A stretch of DNA of 64,000 nucleotides from Coriobacteriaceae bacterium (GCA_902399975.1 CABOHA010000003.1:185266-249265); one strand, 5' to 3'; shown: positions 52,387 to 62,368, numbered from the stretch's first letter. Program-made: numbers and translations. The notes: generated by a model from the letters alone, not told the origin.

Positions 52387-53640
52387 ATGGCGCAGGAACA
52401 CGATCTGTTTGATGACATTATCGAGATCAGCAAGGGTTTCGACTTTCTTAAAAACCCGCTTGGCGGCGTGACCGATGCGCTCGATCCGTCGGCGCCGCAG
52501 TGGAATCCTGCCGACTACAAGGAGCGTCCGCGTGGCAACACCATTCCGTGTCTGACCTGCAAAAACGAAAAGAGCGGCTGCACCGCGTGCATGGACGTGT
52601 GCCCGGTCAACGCTATCGAGGTCGAGGAAGACGCCATCGAGATCCTCGACTCCTGTCGCAAGTGCGGCCTGTGCGCCGCTGCCTGTCCGACCGAGGCGAT
52701 CATCTCGCCGCGCCTGGCGCCCAAAAACCTGTATGACGACATCGTCTCTGCTGCTACGAGCCACGAGACCGCCTACGTCACTTGCACGCGCGCCCTTAAG
52801 CGCATGCCGCGCGAAAACGAGGTCGTCGTCGCCTGCGTGGGCGATATTACGGCCGAGACCTGGTTCTCGGTGCTGGCGGACTATCCCAACGTGAGCGTGT
52901 ACCTGCCGTTGGGCGTGTGCGATAAGTGCCGCAACACCGGTGGCGAGGATATTCTGGGCGAGGCCATCGCCACCGCCGAGGAGTGGGCCGGTACGGGCAT
53001 GGGCCTGGAGGTCGACCCCAAGAGCCTCAAATGTCATAAGCGCCGCGAGTACGAGCGCAAGGAGTACATGGATAAGATTGCCCGCGCCACGGGCCTTACC
53101 GTGACCAAGCTCAACCCGGCAACGGCGGCGCTGGCCTCGGTGACGCAGAAGCTCAAAGCCCACCGCCACCAGATTACCCAGCTGGAGCGCACGCTCAATA
53201 CCATGTGCGGCGCCACGACGGCAAAACGTCGCCGTACGCTTACGCACGGGCGCCAGCTGGTACTCTCGACGTTGCAAAACCACCCCGAGCTTGCCCAGAA
53301 CATGCAGGTGAGCACGCCGGAATGCGATTTTGACAAGTGCACGTCGTGTGGCGAATGCGTCAACGTGTGCCCCACGTTTGCCTGCGATTTGGTGGGAAGC
53401 GGCCGCTTTGCACTGGAGTCCACGTATTGCCTAGGCTGCGGAGCCTGCGTCAAGGTGTGCCCCGAGCATGCGCTTAAGTTGGTTGAACATGATGCATCCA
53501 ACCTAGTCGTCGTCGATCCCGAGGCCGAGGAAAAGGCCGCCCAGAAGGCTAGGGCCCACGAAGAAGCCCAGAAGGTCAAGGCTGAGGCGAAGGCCAAGCT
53601 CGACAAGATGCTCGATCAGGTGGAGAAGCTCGCGGACTAG
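52387..53640 (+). CDS. Four-cluster ferredoxin-type protein with coiled-coil tail
   Basis: The protein has 417 residues. Two [4Fe-4S] sites lie near residues 55-105 (CLTCKNEKSGCTACMDVCP and CRKCGLCAAACP) and two near 318-365 (CTSCGECVNVCP and CLGCGACVKVCP). A middle domain (about 115-310) has extra Cys residues (VCDKCRN) that might bind another cofactor. An Ala/Lys/Glu coiled coil ends the chain. It is presumably an electron-transfer subunit; no catalytic partner is adjacent. The first cluster is unusual in having six residues between the second and third Cys. Start 52387 follows GGGAGGGG. Confidence 0.82.
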   Translation: MAQEHDLFDDIIEISKGFDFLKNPLGGVTDALDPSAPQWNPADYKERPRGNTIPCLTCKNEKSGCTACMDVCPVNAIEVEEDAIEILDSCRKCGLCAAACPTEAIISPRLAPKNLYDDIVSAATSHETAYVTCTRALKRMPRENEVVVACVGDITAETWFSVLADYPNVSVYLPLGVCDKCRNTGGEDILGEAIATAEEWAGTGMGLEVDPKSLKCHKRREYERKEYMDKIARATGLTVTKLNPATAALASVTQKLKAHRHQITQLERTLNTMCGATTAKRRRTLTHGRQLVLSTLQNHPELAQNMQVSTPECDFDKCTSCGECVNVCPTFACDLVGSGRFALESTYCLGCGACVKVCPEHALKLVEHDASNLVVVDPEAEEKAAQKARAHEEAQKVKAEAKAKLDKMLDQVEKLAD

Positions 53641-53754
53641 TCAGCGACCCCTATCTCTGCTTCATTCGTGCCGCCGTGGCGTCCGGGTTAGCCCAGATGC
53701 TGCGGCGGCGCTATACTTATGCAGTTTGAAATGCTTGTACCAAAAGGAGCTGTC

Positions 53755-54831
<1,077 letters not shown>

Positions 54832-54842
54832 GGACGACGCGC

Positions 54843-55226
54843 ATGTTTAAATATGGTAAAAAAGCCGGCTACATGGGTATTGCACTGCTCGTACTTGCGG
54901 TGATTCCGCTGGTGGTCGCAGCGTGTGTTATCCCCAACATTGGTCCCGAGGTGGCAACAAAGTTTAATGCCGCCGGCGAGGTGACGCGCTGGGGCAAGAG
55001 TTACGAGTTGCTGGCACTGCCGGTGCTCAACCTGCTGCTGAGCGTGGCGACGTACTTTACGGCAGGACGCCAGGCTAAAAACAATGATGACTCCGCCGCC
55101 ATGGCGCGCATCGTGTGCGAGCGCTACCTGCGTAACGGTTGCATCACGGGTGTGTTCCTCAACGTGGTCAACGTTTACTTTATGTACTCGGCGATTACCG
55201 GAACGGGCTTTGGCTTTGGTTTCTAG
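54843..55226 (+). CDS. Small membrane protein, DUF1648-like
   Basis: 127 residues with about three hydrophobic segments (about 11-30, 56-75, 100-120). The extracytoplasmic loop PEVATKFNAAGEVTRWGKS fits the DUF1648 pattern found in SdpI-related immunity proteins and other small membrane proteins. It lies 11 bases after ychF but probably has no functional link to it. Function unknown. Confidence 0.72.
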   Translation: MFKYGKKAGYMGIALLVLAVIPLVVAACVIPNIGPEVATKFNAAGEVTRWGKSYELLALPVLNLLLSVATYFTAGRQAKNNDDSAAMARIVCERYLRNGCITGVFLNVVNVYFMYSAITGTGFGFGF

Positions 55227-55235
55227 CTTGTCCTT

Positions 55236-55625
55236 TTAGGCAACGAGCCTGCACGCATATTCAAGGGCTGCTGCGAGGCCGCCGCTCGATCGTGGTTTAA
55301 AGACCATGTCGGCGGCGGCCTCGTTTTCGTATCCGGCGCCGCGAAGGGCGAGTGCGATACCGGCTTCCAGGAGAAGGGGCAGACCACGTTGGCTGGTTGC
55401 GATTACGGCAGCCTGATTGAGCGAGCAGCTGTGCGCTTGGCATTGGATGGCAAGTTCACCTTGCGCCGGGCAAGGGACCAGAACGGCGGCGACGCGACTT
55501 GATAGCAATGCAAATGCTGTGCGCTCATCGGGCGAAAGGCAATCAGCTTCAACGACGACGAGCTTGGGCGGTGCGCTGTTTGTGCGAAGCATGGCTCGGT
55601 ACATGCGGACCGAAGAACCCGACAT
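55236..55625 (-). CDS. Hypothetical protein divergent from XRE regulator
   Basis: 129 residues, soluble, alternating strand/helix pattern; no signal peptide or known motif. AGGAG precedes the ATG at 55625. A second ATG at codon 8 is also possible. It shares a perfect 24-bp palindromic operator with the divergent XRE gene, so it is probably its target. Confidence 0.65.
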   Translation of the reverse strand: MSGSSVRMYRAMLRTNSAPPKLVVVEADCLSPDERTAFALLSSRVAAVLVPCPAQGELAIQCQAHSCSLNQAAVIATSQRGLPLLLEAGIALALRGAGYENEAAADMVFKPRSSGGLAAALEYACRLVA

Positions 55626-55648
55626 AGAAAACTCCTGTGTATTCGTTT

Positions 55649-55672
55649 AAACGTAAACTATAGTTTACGTTT
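55649..55672. promoter_or_regulatory. Perfect 24-bp palindromic operator
   Basis: AAACGTAAACTA and its exact reverse complement, in the 76-bp divergent gap between the hypothetical gene and the XRE regulator. The length, symmetry and A+T richness fit a dimeric helix-turn-helix repressor site. Confidence 0.8.
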
Positions 55673-55701
55673 TTGTTCAGCTCCATTTCAAACTCGGCTG
55701 C

Positions 55702-55920
55702 ATGGACGAACGTGCGAAACAGATTCTTGGCAAGCGAGTCGAGCAGACGCGCAGGGACCTTGGTATCTCCAAGGTCGATTTTTGTGTGGCGACAGGAATC
55801 AGCCGACCCTACCTCGACCGAATCGAAGATGGGACGGCAAATTTCACGCTCAAGGTTCTATTTAAGATCGCGCCCGCACTCGGCATGACGGTGTCAGAGC
55901 TTCTCGAGGGTATCGAATAG
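55702..55920 (+). CDS. Small XRE-family DNA-binding protein
   Basis: 72 residues made almost entirely of a helix-turn-helix domain (KVDFCVATGISRPYLDRIED, then LKVLFKIAPALGMTVSELLEG). No sensor domain. It probably binds the palindrome 30 bases upstream and controls both itself and the divergent gene. An alternative is an antitoxin-like regulator of the divergent gene. Confidence 0.88.
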   Translation: MDERAKQILGKRVEQTRRDLGISKVDFCVATGISRPYLDRIEDGTANFTLKVLFKIAPALGMTVSELLEGIE

Positions 55921-55942
55921 GGGATACCCGTCGACAACTGAA

Positions 55943-56956
55943 TTACGCCAACGGGATGCGGTCGTGGTTGACTTGGCTGTAGAACAGGCGCTGGATCTCG
56001 GCGGCATCGCGTGACTGGCCGAGTGCCCACATGGTCTTGGCCACGAGCGTCTCGGTGGTCATGTCGTCGCCGCGCAGAATGCCCGGATGATCGGCGTAAG
56101 CACGGCCGACCTCATAAACGCCCAGGTCGAGGCCCTCTTCGGGGACCTGTGTGGTCATAACGACGGTGCGGCCCGAATCGACCCAGCGGAAAATTGCCTC
56201 TTGGAACGACTCGCCCGACTCGCCAAACTCGGGAATACCGCCAATGCCAAAGGTCTCAAGGATTACAGCATCGTAGCTGTCGGCAAGGGCGTCCAGGATA
56301 CCCGGGTTCACGCCAGGCGTTAGCTTAAGGACAAATACGCGCGGGTCGATGCTGTCGTAGAAACGCACCGGGTTTTCGCCCTGATGCGTGCCGTGAAGCC
56401 CGTTGCGCACGATGCGGTCGTTGCGGATATAGGCGATAGGCGGATAGTTGACGCTAATGAACGCGTTAAAGCTCATGGTGCGCTGTTTGCGGGCGCGCGT
56501 GCCGGCAATGGCTACGCCGCCAAACACGATCGAGACGTCGTGCGAGTGCTCGTCGAGCGCATAAAGCAGGCTCTGGTACAGGTTGAGCTTGGCGTCGGTA
56601 AAGGGATTGCCCATGGGCTTTTGCGAGCCGGTGAGCACGATGGGCTTGGGGCTGTCCTGAATCAGGTAGGAAAGCGCTGCCGCGGTGTAGCTCATGGTGT
56701 CGGTGCCGTGCAGAATCACGAAGCCGTCGTGGTCGGCATAGCCTTCAACGATGACGTTACGGATGCGCATCCAGTCACTGGGGCGCATATTGGTGCTGTC
56801 GATGTTCATGGGCTGCACGACGTCGAGCTCGCAGAGGCCCGAGATCTCGGGGACGCTCTGGGCGAGCTCCTCACCGGTCAGGGCGGGGGAGAGGCCGTTG
56901 CCGTCCTCGGTCGATGCGATGGTGCCGCCCGTGGCGATGAGAAGGATGCGCTTCAT
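55943..56956 (-). CDS. ansA: L-asparaginase, type I (cytoplasmic-like)
   Basis: The 337-residue enzyme hydrolyses asparagine to aspartate and ammonia. Catalytic Thr12 sits in ATGGTIAS and the second Thr in VILHGTDTMSYTAAAL (near residue 89). No signal peptide is present, pointing to the cytoplasmic ansA type. Start 56956 (MKRILL) was preferred to the longer frame from 57028; the ribosome site TAGGAAT is weak. Confidence 0.93.
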   Translation of the reverse strand: MKRILLIATGGTIASTEDGNGLSPALTGEELAQSVPEISGLCELDVVQPMNIDSTNMRPSDWMRIRNVIVEGYADHDGFVILHGTDTMSYTAAALSYLIQDSPKPIVLTGSQKPMGNPFTDAKLNLYQSLLYALDEHSHDVSIVFGGVAIAGTRARKQRTMSFNAFISVNYPPIAYIRNDRIVRNGLHGTHQGENPVRFYDSIDPRVFVLKLTPGVNPGILDALADSYDAVILETFGIGGIPEFGESGESFQEAIFRWVDSGRTVVMTTQVPEEGLDLGVYEVGRAYADHPGILRGDDMTTETLVAKTMWALGQSRDAAEIQRLFYSQVNHDRIPLA

Positions 56957-57224
56957 GCTGGTATTCCTATCGGTTTTGTCGCCGCAAGGGCGGAGTCGTT
57001 CGGCAGTATTGTGGCACAGGGCGTCCAATGTTCAAACGTAATACATCATCTGTAATGTTTAGTAATACTTCAATTGCCGTCAAATAAGGGCCCAGGTCGT
57101 GCGTTTGCCGTGCGCTGATGGCCGCGAGGGACGAGAAACCCCATATAACGTGTACACTATGGAAGTTATTTTCGTTCATTCACGCGGGTGGGCACCGGCT
57201 CCCCGCCAACAAGAGGGGGAAACC

Positions 57225-58823
57225 ATGGATCAAAAGGCTTCCGCAAAGGTCCTCGTACTCGACTTTGGTGCGCAGTACGGTCAGCTCATTGCCCGTCGCG
57301 TCCGCGACCTCAACGTGTATTCCGAGATCGTTCCCTGCGACATCTCGGCCGATGAGATTCGCGAGATGAACGCCTCTGCGCTCATCCTTTCTGGCGGCCC
57401 GGCCTCCGTGTACGCCGAGGACGCTCCGTCCATCGATCCCGCCATCTTTGACCTTGGCCTTCCCGTCCTGGGCTTTTGCTACGGCCATCAGATCACGGCC
57501 GTGACGCTCGGCGGCAAGGTCGGCCACTCCGAGGTGGGCGAGTACGGCCGCGCCACCATCACGCGCACGGCTGGCGCCAAGCTCTTTAACTCCACGCCCA
57601 TGGAGCAGACCGTGTGGATGAGCCACCGCGACGCCGTGTCCGAGGTGCCCGAGGGCTTTACCGTTACCGCCAGCACCGACGTATGCCCGGTTGCCGCCAT
57701 GGAGTGCGTCGAGCGCAAGATCTTCACCACGCAGTTCCACCCCGAGGTCAAGCACTCCGAGTACGGTCAGCAGCTGCTAAGCAACTTCCTGTTTGAGATC
57801 TGCGGCCTGGAGCCCAACTGGAGCATGGACAACCTGGTCGAGACCATGACGGCTGAGTTCCGCGAGAAGGTCGGCGACGACCGCGTGATTCTGGCCCTGT
57901 CCGGTGGCGTCGACTCCTCCGTCGTGGCTGCGCTGGGCGCCCGCGCCGTGGGCAAGCAGATGACCTGCGTGTTCATCAACCACGGTCTGCTGCGCAAGGG
58001 TGAGCCCGAGCAGGTGGAGGAGGTCTTCACCAAGCAGTTTGACGTCGACTTTATCCACGTCCACGCCGAGGACCGTTATGCCGAGCTTCTGGCCGGCGTG
58101 ACCGAGCCCGAGGAGAAGCGCCGCATCATCGGCACGCAGTTCTGGAAAGAGTTCTTCGCCGTGGCGCAGCAGCTCGAGTGCGACGGCAAGCCGGTCAAGT
58201 ACCTGGCTCAGGGCACCATCTACCCCGACATCATCGAGTCCGGCGCTCGCAAGACAGGCGGCAAGACGGCCACCATCAAGAGCCATCACAACCTGATCCC
58301 GTTCCCCGAGGGTGTACACTTCGACCTCATTGAGCCGCTTGATCACTTCTTTAAGGACGAGGTCCGCGCGCTTGGTCTGGCGCTGGGCCTGCCGGGTCAC
58401 ATCGTGTTCCGCCAGCCTTTCCCGGGCCCGGGTCTGGCCATCCGCATCATCGGTGCGGTCGACAAGGAGAAGCTCGAGATCCTCAAGAATGCCGACGCTA
58501 TCGTGCGCGAGGAGCTCGACGCCTACAACCAGCGCCTGTTTGAGCAGACCGGCGAGCGCAACTCCGAGCACAGCTGCTGGCAGTACTTTGCGGTCCTGCC
58601 CGACATCAAGTCCGTCGGCGTTATGGGTGACGAGCGCACTTACCAGCGCCCGATCATCTTGCGTGCCGTCGAGTCCAGCGATGCCATGACCGCCGACTGG
58701 GCCAAGCTGCCCTACGACGTCCTGGCTCGCATCTCCGGCCGCATCGTTGCCGAGGTCCCTGGCGCCAACCGCGTCTGCTACGACATTACGTCCAAGCCGC
58801 CCGCGACCATCGAGTGGGAATAG
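57225..58823 (+). CDS. guaA: GMP synthase (glutamine-hydrolysing)
   Basis: The 532-residue enzyme makes GMP from XMP. The class I glutaminase domain (1-190) has Cys85 in LGFCYGHQIT and His in FTTQFHPEVKHSEYG. The ATP-pyrophosphatase domain has SGGVDSSVVAAL (near 228), and the C-terminal dimerisation domain ends PPATIEWE. ATG 57225 follows AGAGGGGGA. No purine riboswitch was visible in the 270-bp leader, although the region was not folded. Confidence 0.97.
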   Translation: MDQKASAKVLVLDFGAQYGQLIARRVRDLNVYSEIVPCDISADEIREMNASALILSGGPASVYAEDAPSIDPAIFDLGLPVLGFCYGHQITAVTLGGKVGHSEVGEYGRATITRTAGAKLFNSTPMEQTVWMSHRDAVSEVPEGFTVTASTDVCPVAAMECVERKIFTTQFHPEVKHSEYGQQLLSNFLFEICGLEPNWSMDNLVETMTAEFREKVGDDRVILALSGGVDSSVVAALGARAVGKQMTCVFINHGLLRKGEPEQVEEVFTKQFDVDFIHVHAEDRYAELLAGVTEPEEKRRIIGTQFWKEFFAVAQQLECDGKPVKYLAQGTIYPDIIESGARKTGGKTATIKSHHNLIPFPEGVHFDLIEPLDHFFKDEVRALGLALGLPGHIVFRQPFPGPGLAIRIIGAVDKEKLEILKNADAIVREELDAYNQRLFEQTGERNSEHSCWQYFAVLPDIKSVGVMGDERTYQRPIILRAVESSDAMTADWAKLPYDVLARISGRIVAEVPGANRVCYDITSKPPATIEWE

Positions 58824-58857
58824 AACATACGTTCGATAAAATAATATAGTATCAGAT

Positions 58858-58891
58858 AGCGGGCACGGTTTCAATTGAATCCGTGCCCGCT
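58858..58891 (+). terminator. Hairpin after guaA
   Basis: AGCGGGCACGG/CCGTGCCCGCT, perfect 11 bp, without a T-run. It separates guaA from the convergent methyltransferase cluster. Confidence 0.7.
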
Positions 58892-58977
58892 GCTGTATGC
58901 GTGTCCTTGCACGCCCAATATGCGCCGTAAAAGCCGTCTTCTTCGACGTCAAAGTGAATGCGCTTCGTTTTCGCCTC

Positions 58978-59808
58978 TCAAAATCTTATTTTCACGATTT
59001 GCATTTTCATCCCGTTGTCACCGACCCTTGCGAGAAACCGGAAAAAGCAGCTGACAGAAGAGTCTCTCAAATCGTTGTAGCCCAGCATATAGCCGCGACT
59101 TGTGACCTGCAGACGGCTGTCCCACGTGCCGATTTCCTTGGCGGCATCCGAAACCGCAAAATATGCCCCCACATCCTTGATTTTTGCAGTCTTAAGCCAT
59201 GTTTTTGCGATCATCTTTACCGCCGTCCGATTGGCAGCATCAAAGACCAGCACACTGCCGGGGAAAGCGTCCGCCATCCCCCGCACCAGTTCCCGGACCT
59301 GCTGGGTCAGAAAGTAATAGAACACCCAGGAGGCAAAGAACACCGCCCCGCGGGAGGCATCGATTTTGCTAAACCATGCGGTGTCTTTCAGGTCGCAGGG
59401 GATATTTTGTTCTCGATCCCCGGCGGGCAGTAGCTGCTGCCGCAAGGCAATCACATCCGGGAAGTCCAGATTGTAGATCTTGCATCTACCGTTGTCGCAG
59501 GTTCTGCCGGTGTTGTCCAGCCCGCAGCCCAGATTGACCACCGCCGCATTGGGGTGGCCTTTCAGGTAATCCCGCACCTCGAAAGCAAGATCACTCTGCC
59601 GTGTGGCCACCTCCAGCGCACCAAAGCGCTGCATCAGGTTGCGGGAGTTTTTCTCTGCCTCTGAAAAGTCGTAGTCGATCTGGTCGAGCAGACGAACCGC
59701 TGTTTCATCCCTGTAAAGGTTCGGGTACAACTCCGTACACAGCTTCCGGGAATACAGCGGGAGGATCAGCGTCTCCTGCACGGTGTTTTTCTCAATTTTA
59801 CATTTCAT
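58978..59808 (-). CDS. SAM-dependent methyltransferase, LCMT/PPM-like
   Basis: 276 residues. VVNLGCGLDNTGR (near residue 90) followed by YNLDFPDVIALRQ is the pattern of the leucine carboxyl methyltransferase-like O-methyltransferases seen in gut Firmicutes. It is the last of three methyltransferase genes on the minus strand. Codons ending in A/T appear more common than in neighbouring housekeeping genes, which suggests acquisition by transfer (visual impression, not computed). Confidence 0.85.
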   Translation of the reverse strand: MKCKIEKNTVQETLILPLYSRKLCTELYPNLYRDETAVRLLDQIDYDFSEAEKNSRNLMQRFGALEVATRQSDLAFEVRDYLKGHPNAAVVNLGCGLDNTGRTCDNGRCKIYNLDFPDVIALRQQLLPAGDREQNIPCDLKDTAWFSKIDASRGAVFFASWVFYYFLTQQVRELVRGMADAFPGSVLVFDAANRTAVKMIAKTWLKTAKIKDVGAYFAVSDAAKEIGTWDSRLQVTSRGYMLGYNDLRDSSVSCFFRFLARVGDNGMKMQIVKIRF

Positions 59809-59819
59809 AGGTTTCTTCC

Positions 59820-59885
59820 TCAGTGAATAAAAACTGTCATAATTGCCGCCAGCATAGCCGCTATGACCGTCATGCCTATCGCCAT
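59820..59885 (-). other. Possible small hydrophobic peptide ORF
   Basis: A 21-residue frame (MAIGMTVIAAMLAAIMTVFIH) in the 115-bp gap between two methyltransferase genes. It is wholly hydrophobic, as if one membrane helix. The same frame extends upstream through FASILH without a start codon or ribosome site, so it may be the remnant of a lost membrane protein. Confidence 0.25.
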
Positions 59886-59923
59886 GTGCAGGATGGATGC
59901 AAAAATGCCCGTGCTTGATACCC

Positions 59924-60529
59924 CTACTTCCGCGCCGTGACGCAGAGCCACTTTTTCTTTTTGTGTATCTGCACCTCGTGAAAACCCGCCTGCTCCAGAC
60001 ATGCCTTTAATTCAATGTCCTTGTAGATGGTCATGCCGCCGATGATCTGCGTCCACCTCTCGTCCTTGTCCGTATCGCCATTGCTCTCGTTGCAGATAAG
60101 AATTGTCCCGCCTGGCTTCAGCGTCCGCCAGACCTCACGGAAGCATCGGGGCAAATCAGGCCAAAAATAGACGGTCTCAAAGGCCGTGGCGGCATCGAAG
60201 TAGCTATCCTCAAACACCATATCCGCCACACTGCCTTGCAGAACGGCGCAACGCCCCTCCTGAATTGCAATTCGGTTGAGCTTTCTAGTCTTCTCCACGC
60301 TGACGGGCGAATAGTCGACGCCCTTGACGACGCCATGCGGGCATTTTTTCAGCAGCCGTTTTATGTTCGCCCCGCCGCCGCAGCCGCAATCCAGCACCTT
60401 GGCATTTGGCGCAAGTCGTAGAAATCGAAGTCCCCACCGCGCCACAGGGCTGTGGCCCAGATTCATCATGGCAACCATAAGTTTTCCGCCGAGGCCCACG
60501 GGCTTGCGGGTGTTTTCAAAGAACGACAT
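59924..60529 (-). CDS. Class I SAM-dependent methyltransferase
   Basis: 201 residues with VLDCGCGGGANIKRLL (about 44-59), GVDYSP and a LKPGGTILICNES strand, the Methyltransf_11 pattern. Start 60529 (MSFFENTRKP) overlaps the 3' end of the upstream methyltransferase by 14 bases, so the genes are coupled. Substrate unknown. Confidence 0.87.
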   Translation of the reverse strand: MSFFENTRKPVGLGGKLMVAMMNLGHSPVARWGLRFLRLAPNAKVLDCGCGGGANIKRLLKKCPHGVVKGVDYSPVSVEKTRKLNRIAIQEGRCAVLQGSVADMVFEDSYFDAATAFETVYFWPDLPRCFREVWRTLKPGGTILICNESNGDTDKDERWTQIIGGMTIYKDIELKACLEQAGFHEVQIHKKKKWLCVTARK

Positions 60530-61145
60530 CTGGCCCCTCCGATTTCGTGCATTCCGCATAGGTCAATGGGAACGAGGCCTTCAGCACCGCGCTTTTCTGC
60601 ACCGCCCAGCCGTTTTGACGCAGGAAACGCAGGTATTCCTCGCTTGTCCACCTGCTGTGGAGGGGGAATCCCGCCATACTCATGAAAAAGGCTTTTGCCT
60701 TGCCGGAAACCGAGTTCCCCGCGTGGGTGAAGGTTGGCGCGATGAGCACGCCGTCGTCCTTCAGTACCCGCCTGATTTCTTGCAGTGCCTTTTCCGGATG
60801 CGGCACTATGTGAAGCGCGTTGGACGCGATCACCACTTCGAAGGACTTCTGTGCATAGGGCAGGCGGAACATATCTTGTACGGAAAAGTGCAGCTTTGCG
60901 GATTGATTGTCCCGCTTTGCTTCAAGGATCATCTGTGCAGAAGCGTCCGTAGCCTCGATGTGCACCGCCGCATCCACGATGCTCTTTGCGATAAGCCCCG
61001 TGCCGGTGGCAACCTCCAGTACGGTTTTTGCTTTCACCACCGGCCTGATCAGCTCATACATCTTCTCATACGCCGCCCGGTCCTTTCGCATGAAACGGTC
61101 GTACCGACCGACATTCTTGTCCCAGAAGCCCTTGCGTTCGTGCAT
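60516..61145 (-). CDS. Class I SAM-dependent methyltransferase
   Basis: 209 residues, UbiE/Methyltransf_11-like: VLEVATGTGLIAKSIVD (about 43-59), IEATDAS and VIASNALHIVPHPEKALQEI. First gene of the three-methyltransferase cluster. A TATAGT hexamer (minus strand, near 61170) and an iron-box-like palindrome at 61202-61220 lie upstream. Confidence 0.88.
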   Translation of the reverse strand: MHERKGFWDKNVGRYDRFMRKDRAAYEKMYELIRPVVKAKTVLEVATGTGLIAKSIVDAAVHIEATDASAQMILEAKRDNQSAKLHFSVQDMFRLPYAQKSFEVVIASNALHIVPHPEKALQEIRRVLKDDGVLIAPTFTHAGNSVSGKAKAFFMSMAGFPLHSRWTSEEYLRFLRQNGWAVQKSAVLKASFPLTYAECTKSEGPDVVL

Positions 61146-61201
61146 GGCTATCGCCCCCCAAACAGTTAGAGCAATCTAACTATAACACACGAATCATGCA
61201 G

Positions 61202-61220
61202 TAAGATAAGGCTAACCTTA
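61202..61220 (-). promoter_or_regulatory. DtxR/IdeR-like iron box candidate
   Basis: The plus strand contains TAAGATAAGGCTAACCTTA, which includes the core AGGCTAACCT of the DtxR consensus TTAGGTTAGGCTAACCTAA and matches 15 of 19 positions by eye. It lies near the expected -35 region of the methyltransferase cluster. Binding is untested. Confidence 0.45.
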
Positions 61221-61838
61221 TTTCTTGGCCAAGACGCATCTCTTCGGTTTTGCTTATAACGGTGTGAGTCAGATACTAAGCTGGAGCTGAAGAAGGCGCT
61301 TGGCGGACAGGTAGGTCGATACCGGTTCCCGGAACGGTGATCCAGCCAATTACACCAGGGCTCTAGTCATGCAGGTAAACCCAATCCATGACGGGAAATA
61401 GGTCCTTTTCTCTAGCTCGACGTCTTTCGGAGCTTGACGATTTGGACTGATGGAGGTGAGAAGTCCCTCACTGCGCCAATACCAGAAGATTGCGCTATAG
61501 ACATCTCTCCGACCCTTTGAATCACCCCTTTTCACGCCACCCGCTACGAACCCCGGCGGAAACTAGGGAGTGATTAAAAAGGCGACCTGCGGTTTTGCGA
61601 ATCAATTGAGTCATTCACAAAATCGCGAATTAAGGGCCTGATTCGCCCAAATTGCGCACGAATTGGCCCTTAGGCGGTACGACGCGACACGCATCGACAA
61701 CACTCGGACTGGATTAGTCACTGAGCGGGAATAGCGGGAACTGGCTTTTGAACTCGCGTTTTGATACCGTCGAGTACCGCCTGATGCTGTTTCGGCGCCG
61801 CCATAGAGTAAAGCCACCAGCGAAATAACGGGAATAAA
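61221..61838. pseudogene. Decayed accessory sequence
   Basis: No intact gene. On the plus strand from about 61617 one frame reads QIAHELALRRYDATRIDN, then continues through several stops (TERE*RELAFELAF*YRRV) to a good terminator, as a decayed 3' gene end might. A minus-strand frame (61535-61350, with YWRSEGLLTSISPNRQAPKD) also looks protein-like but has no start context. Neither could be assigned to a family. Confidence 0.35.
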
Positions 61839-61874
61839 AGCCTCCGGACCCTCTGGTTCGGAGGCTATCTTTTT
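61839..61874 (+). terminator. Terminator with no intact upstream gene
   Basis: AGCCTCCGGACC/GGTTCGGAGGCT stem followed by ATCTTTTTG. It supports the idea that a plus-strand gene once ended here. Confidence 0.8.
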
Positions 61875-61927
61875 GCATATCTGCCTAAAACGACTCCTTG
61901 CCAAAGCCCCTTGAGCATCGGGCGGCA

Positions 61928-62368
61928 TTATTGAGTGTGGGCGTTATCGTAGGTATCTTTGATTTCTTCTGGCAAATTGTCGGGAATCAGCGCCTTCACT
62001 CTATCCTCGTTGCCATCTTGGATTGCCTGCTCGTAGTACCAGCATTTGAACTTCAGCATGTCGAGCGCGCGGTTCATGTTCACGATCTCCGACTCCATGT
62101 GGGCCTTGCGCTCCTCGAACATGGCCTTGCGTTTGGGGTATGTTGAGGGACCCTCTGCACACCATTCCATGAACAGCCGGATGTCCTTGATCTCCATTCC
62201 AGCCTTCTTTAGGCATTCGATGACCCGAAGCGCTTCGAGTTCCGTATCGCTGAATCGGCGAATGCCGGATGCTCGCTCCAGCCCCGGGAACAATCCCTGC
62301 TTGTCGTAATATCGCAGCGTTGAAGCGGGCAAACCGAACATTTCCGCCACCTGTCCGATTGTGTACAT
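61928..62368 (-). CDS. MerR-family transcriptional regulator
   Basis: 146 residues. The N-terminal winged helix YTIGQVAEMFGLPASTLRYYDKQGLFP is classic MerR; a long dimerisation helix follows and the C-terminus (FKCWYYEQAI) has one Cys. It resembles regulators of aldehyde or redox stress (AdhR/NmlR/YfmP-like). It is divergent from the flavoprotein-cupin operon and probably activates it. Confidence 0.92.
   Translation of the reverse strand: MYTIGQVAEMFGLPASTLRYYDKQGLFPGLERASGIRRFSDTELEALRVIECLKKAGMEIKDIRLFMEWCAEGPSTYPKRKAMFEERKAHMESEIVNMNRALDMLKFKCWYYEQAIQDGNEDRVKALIPDNLPEEIKDTYDNAHTQ

Noticed and set aside
57029..57224. Purine or other riboswitch in the guaA leader
   Set aside because: No recognisable aptamer core was found by eye; only scattered short hairpins.
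61611..61928. 105-codon minus-strand frame in the decayed region
   Set aside because: Ser/Arg-rich translation typical of a shadow; the plus strand at the same place looks more protein-like although broken.
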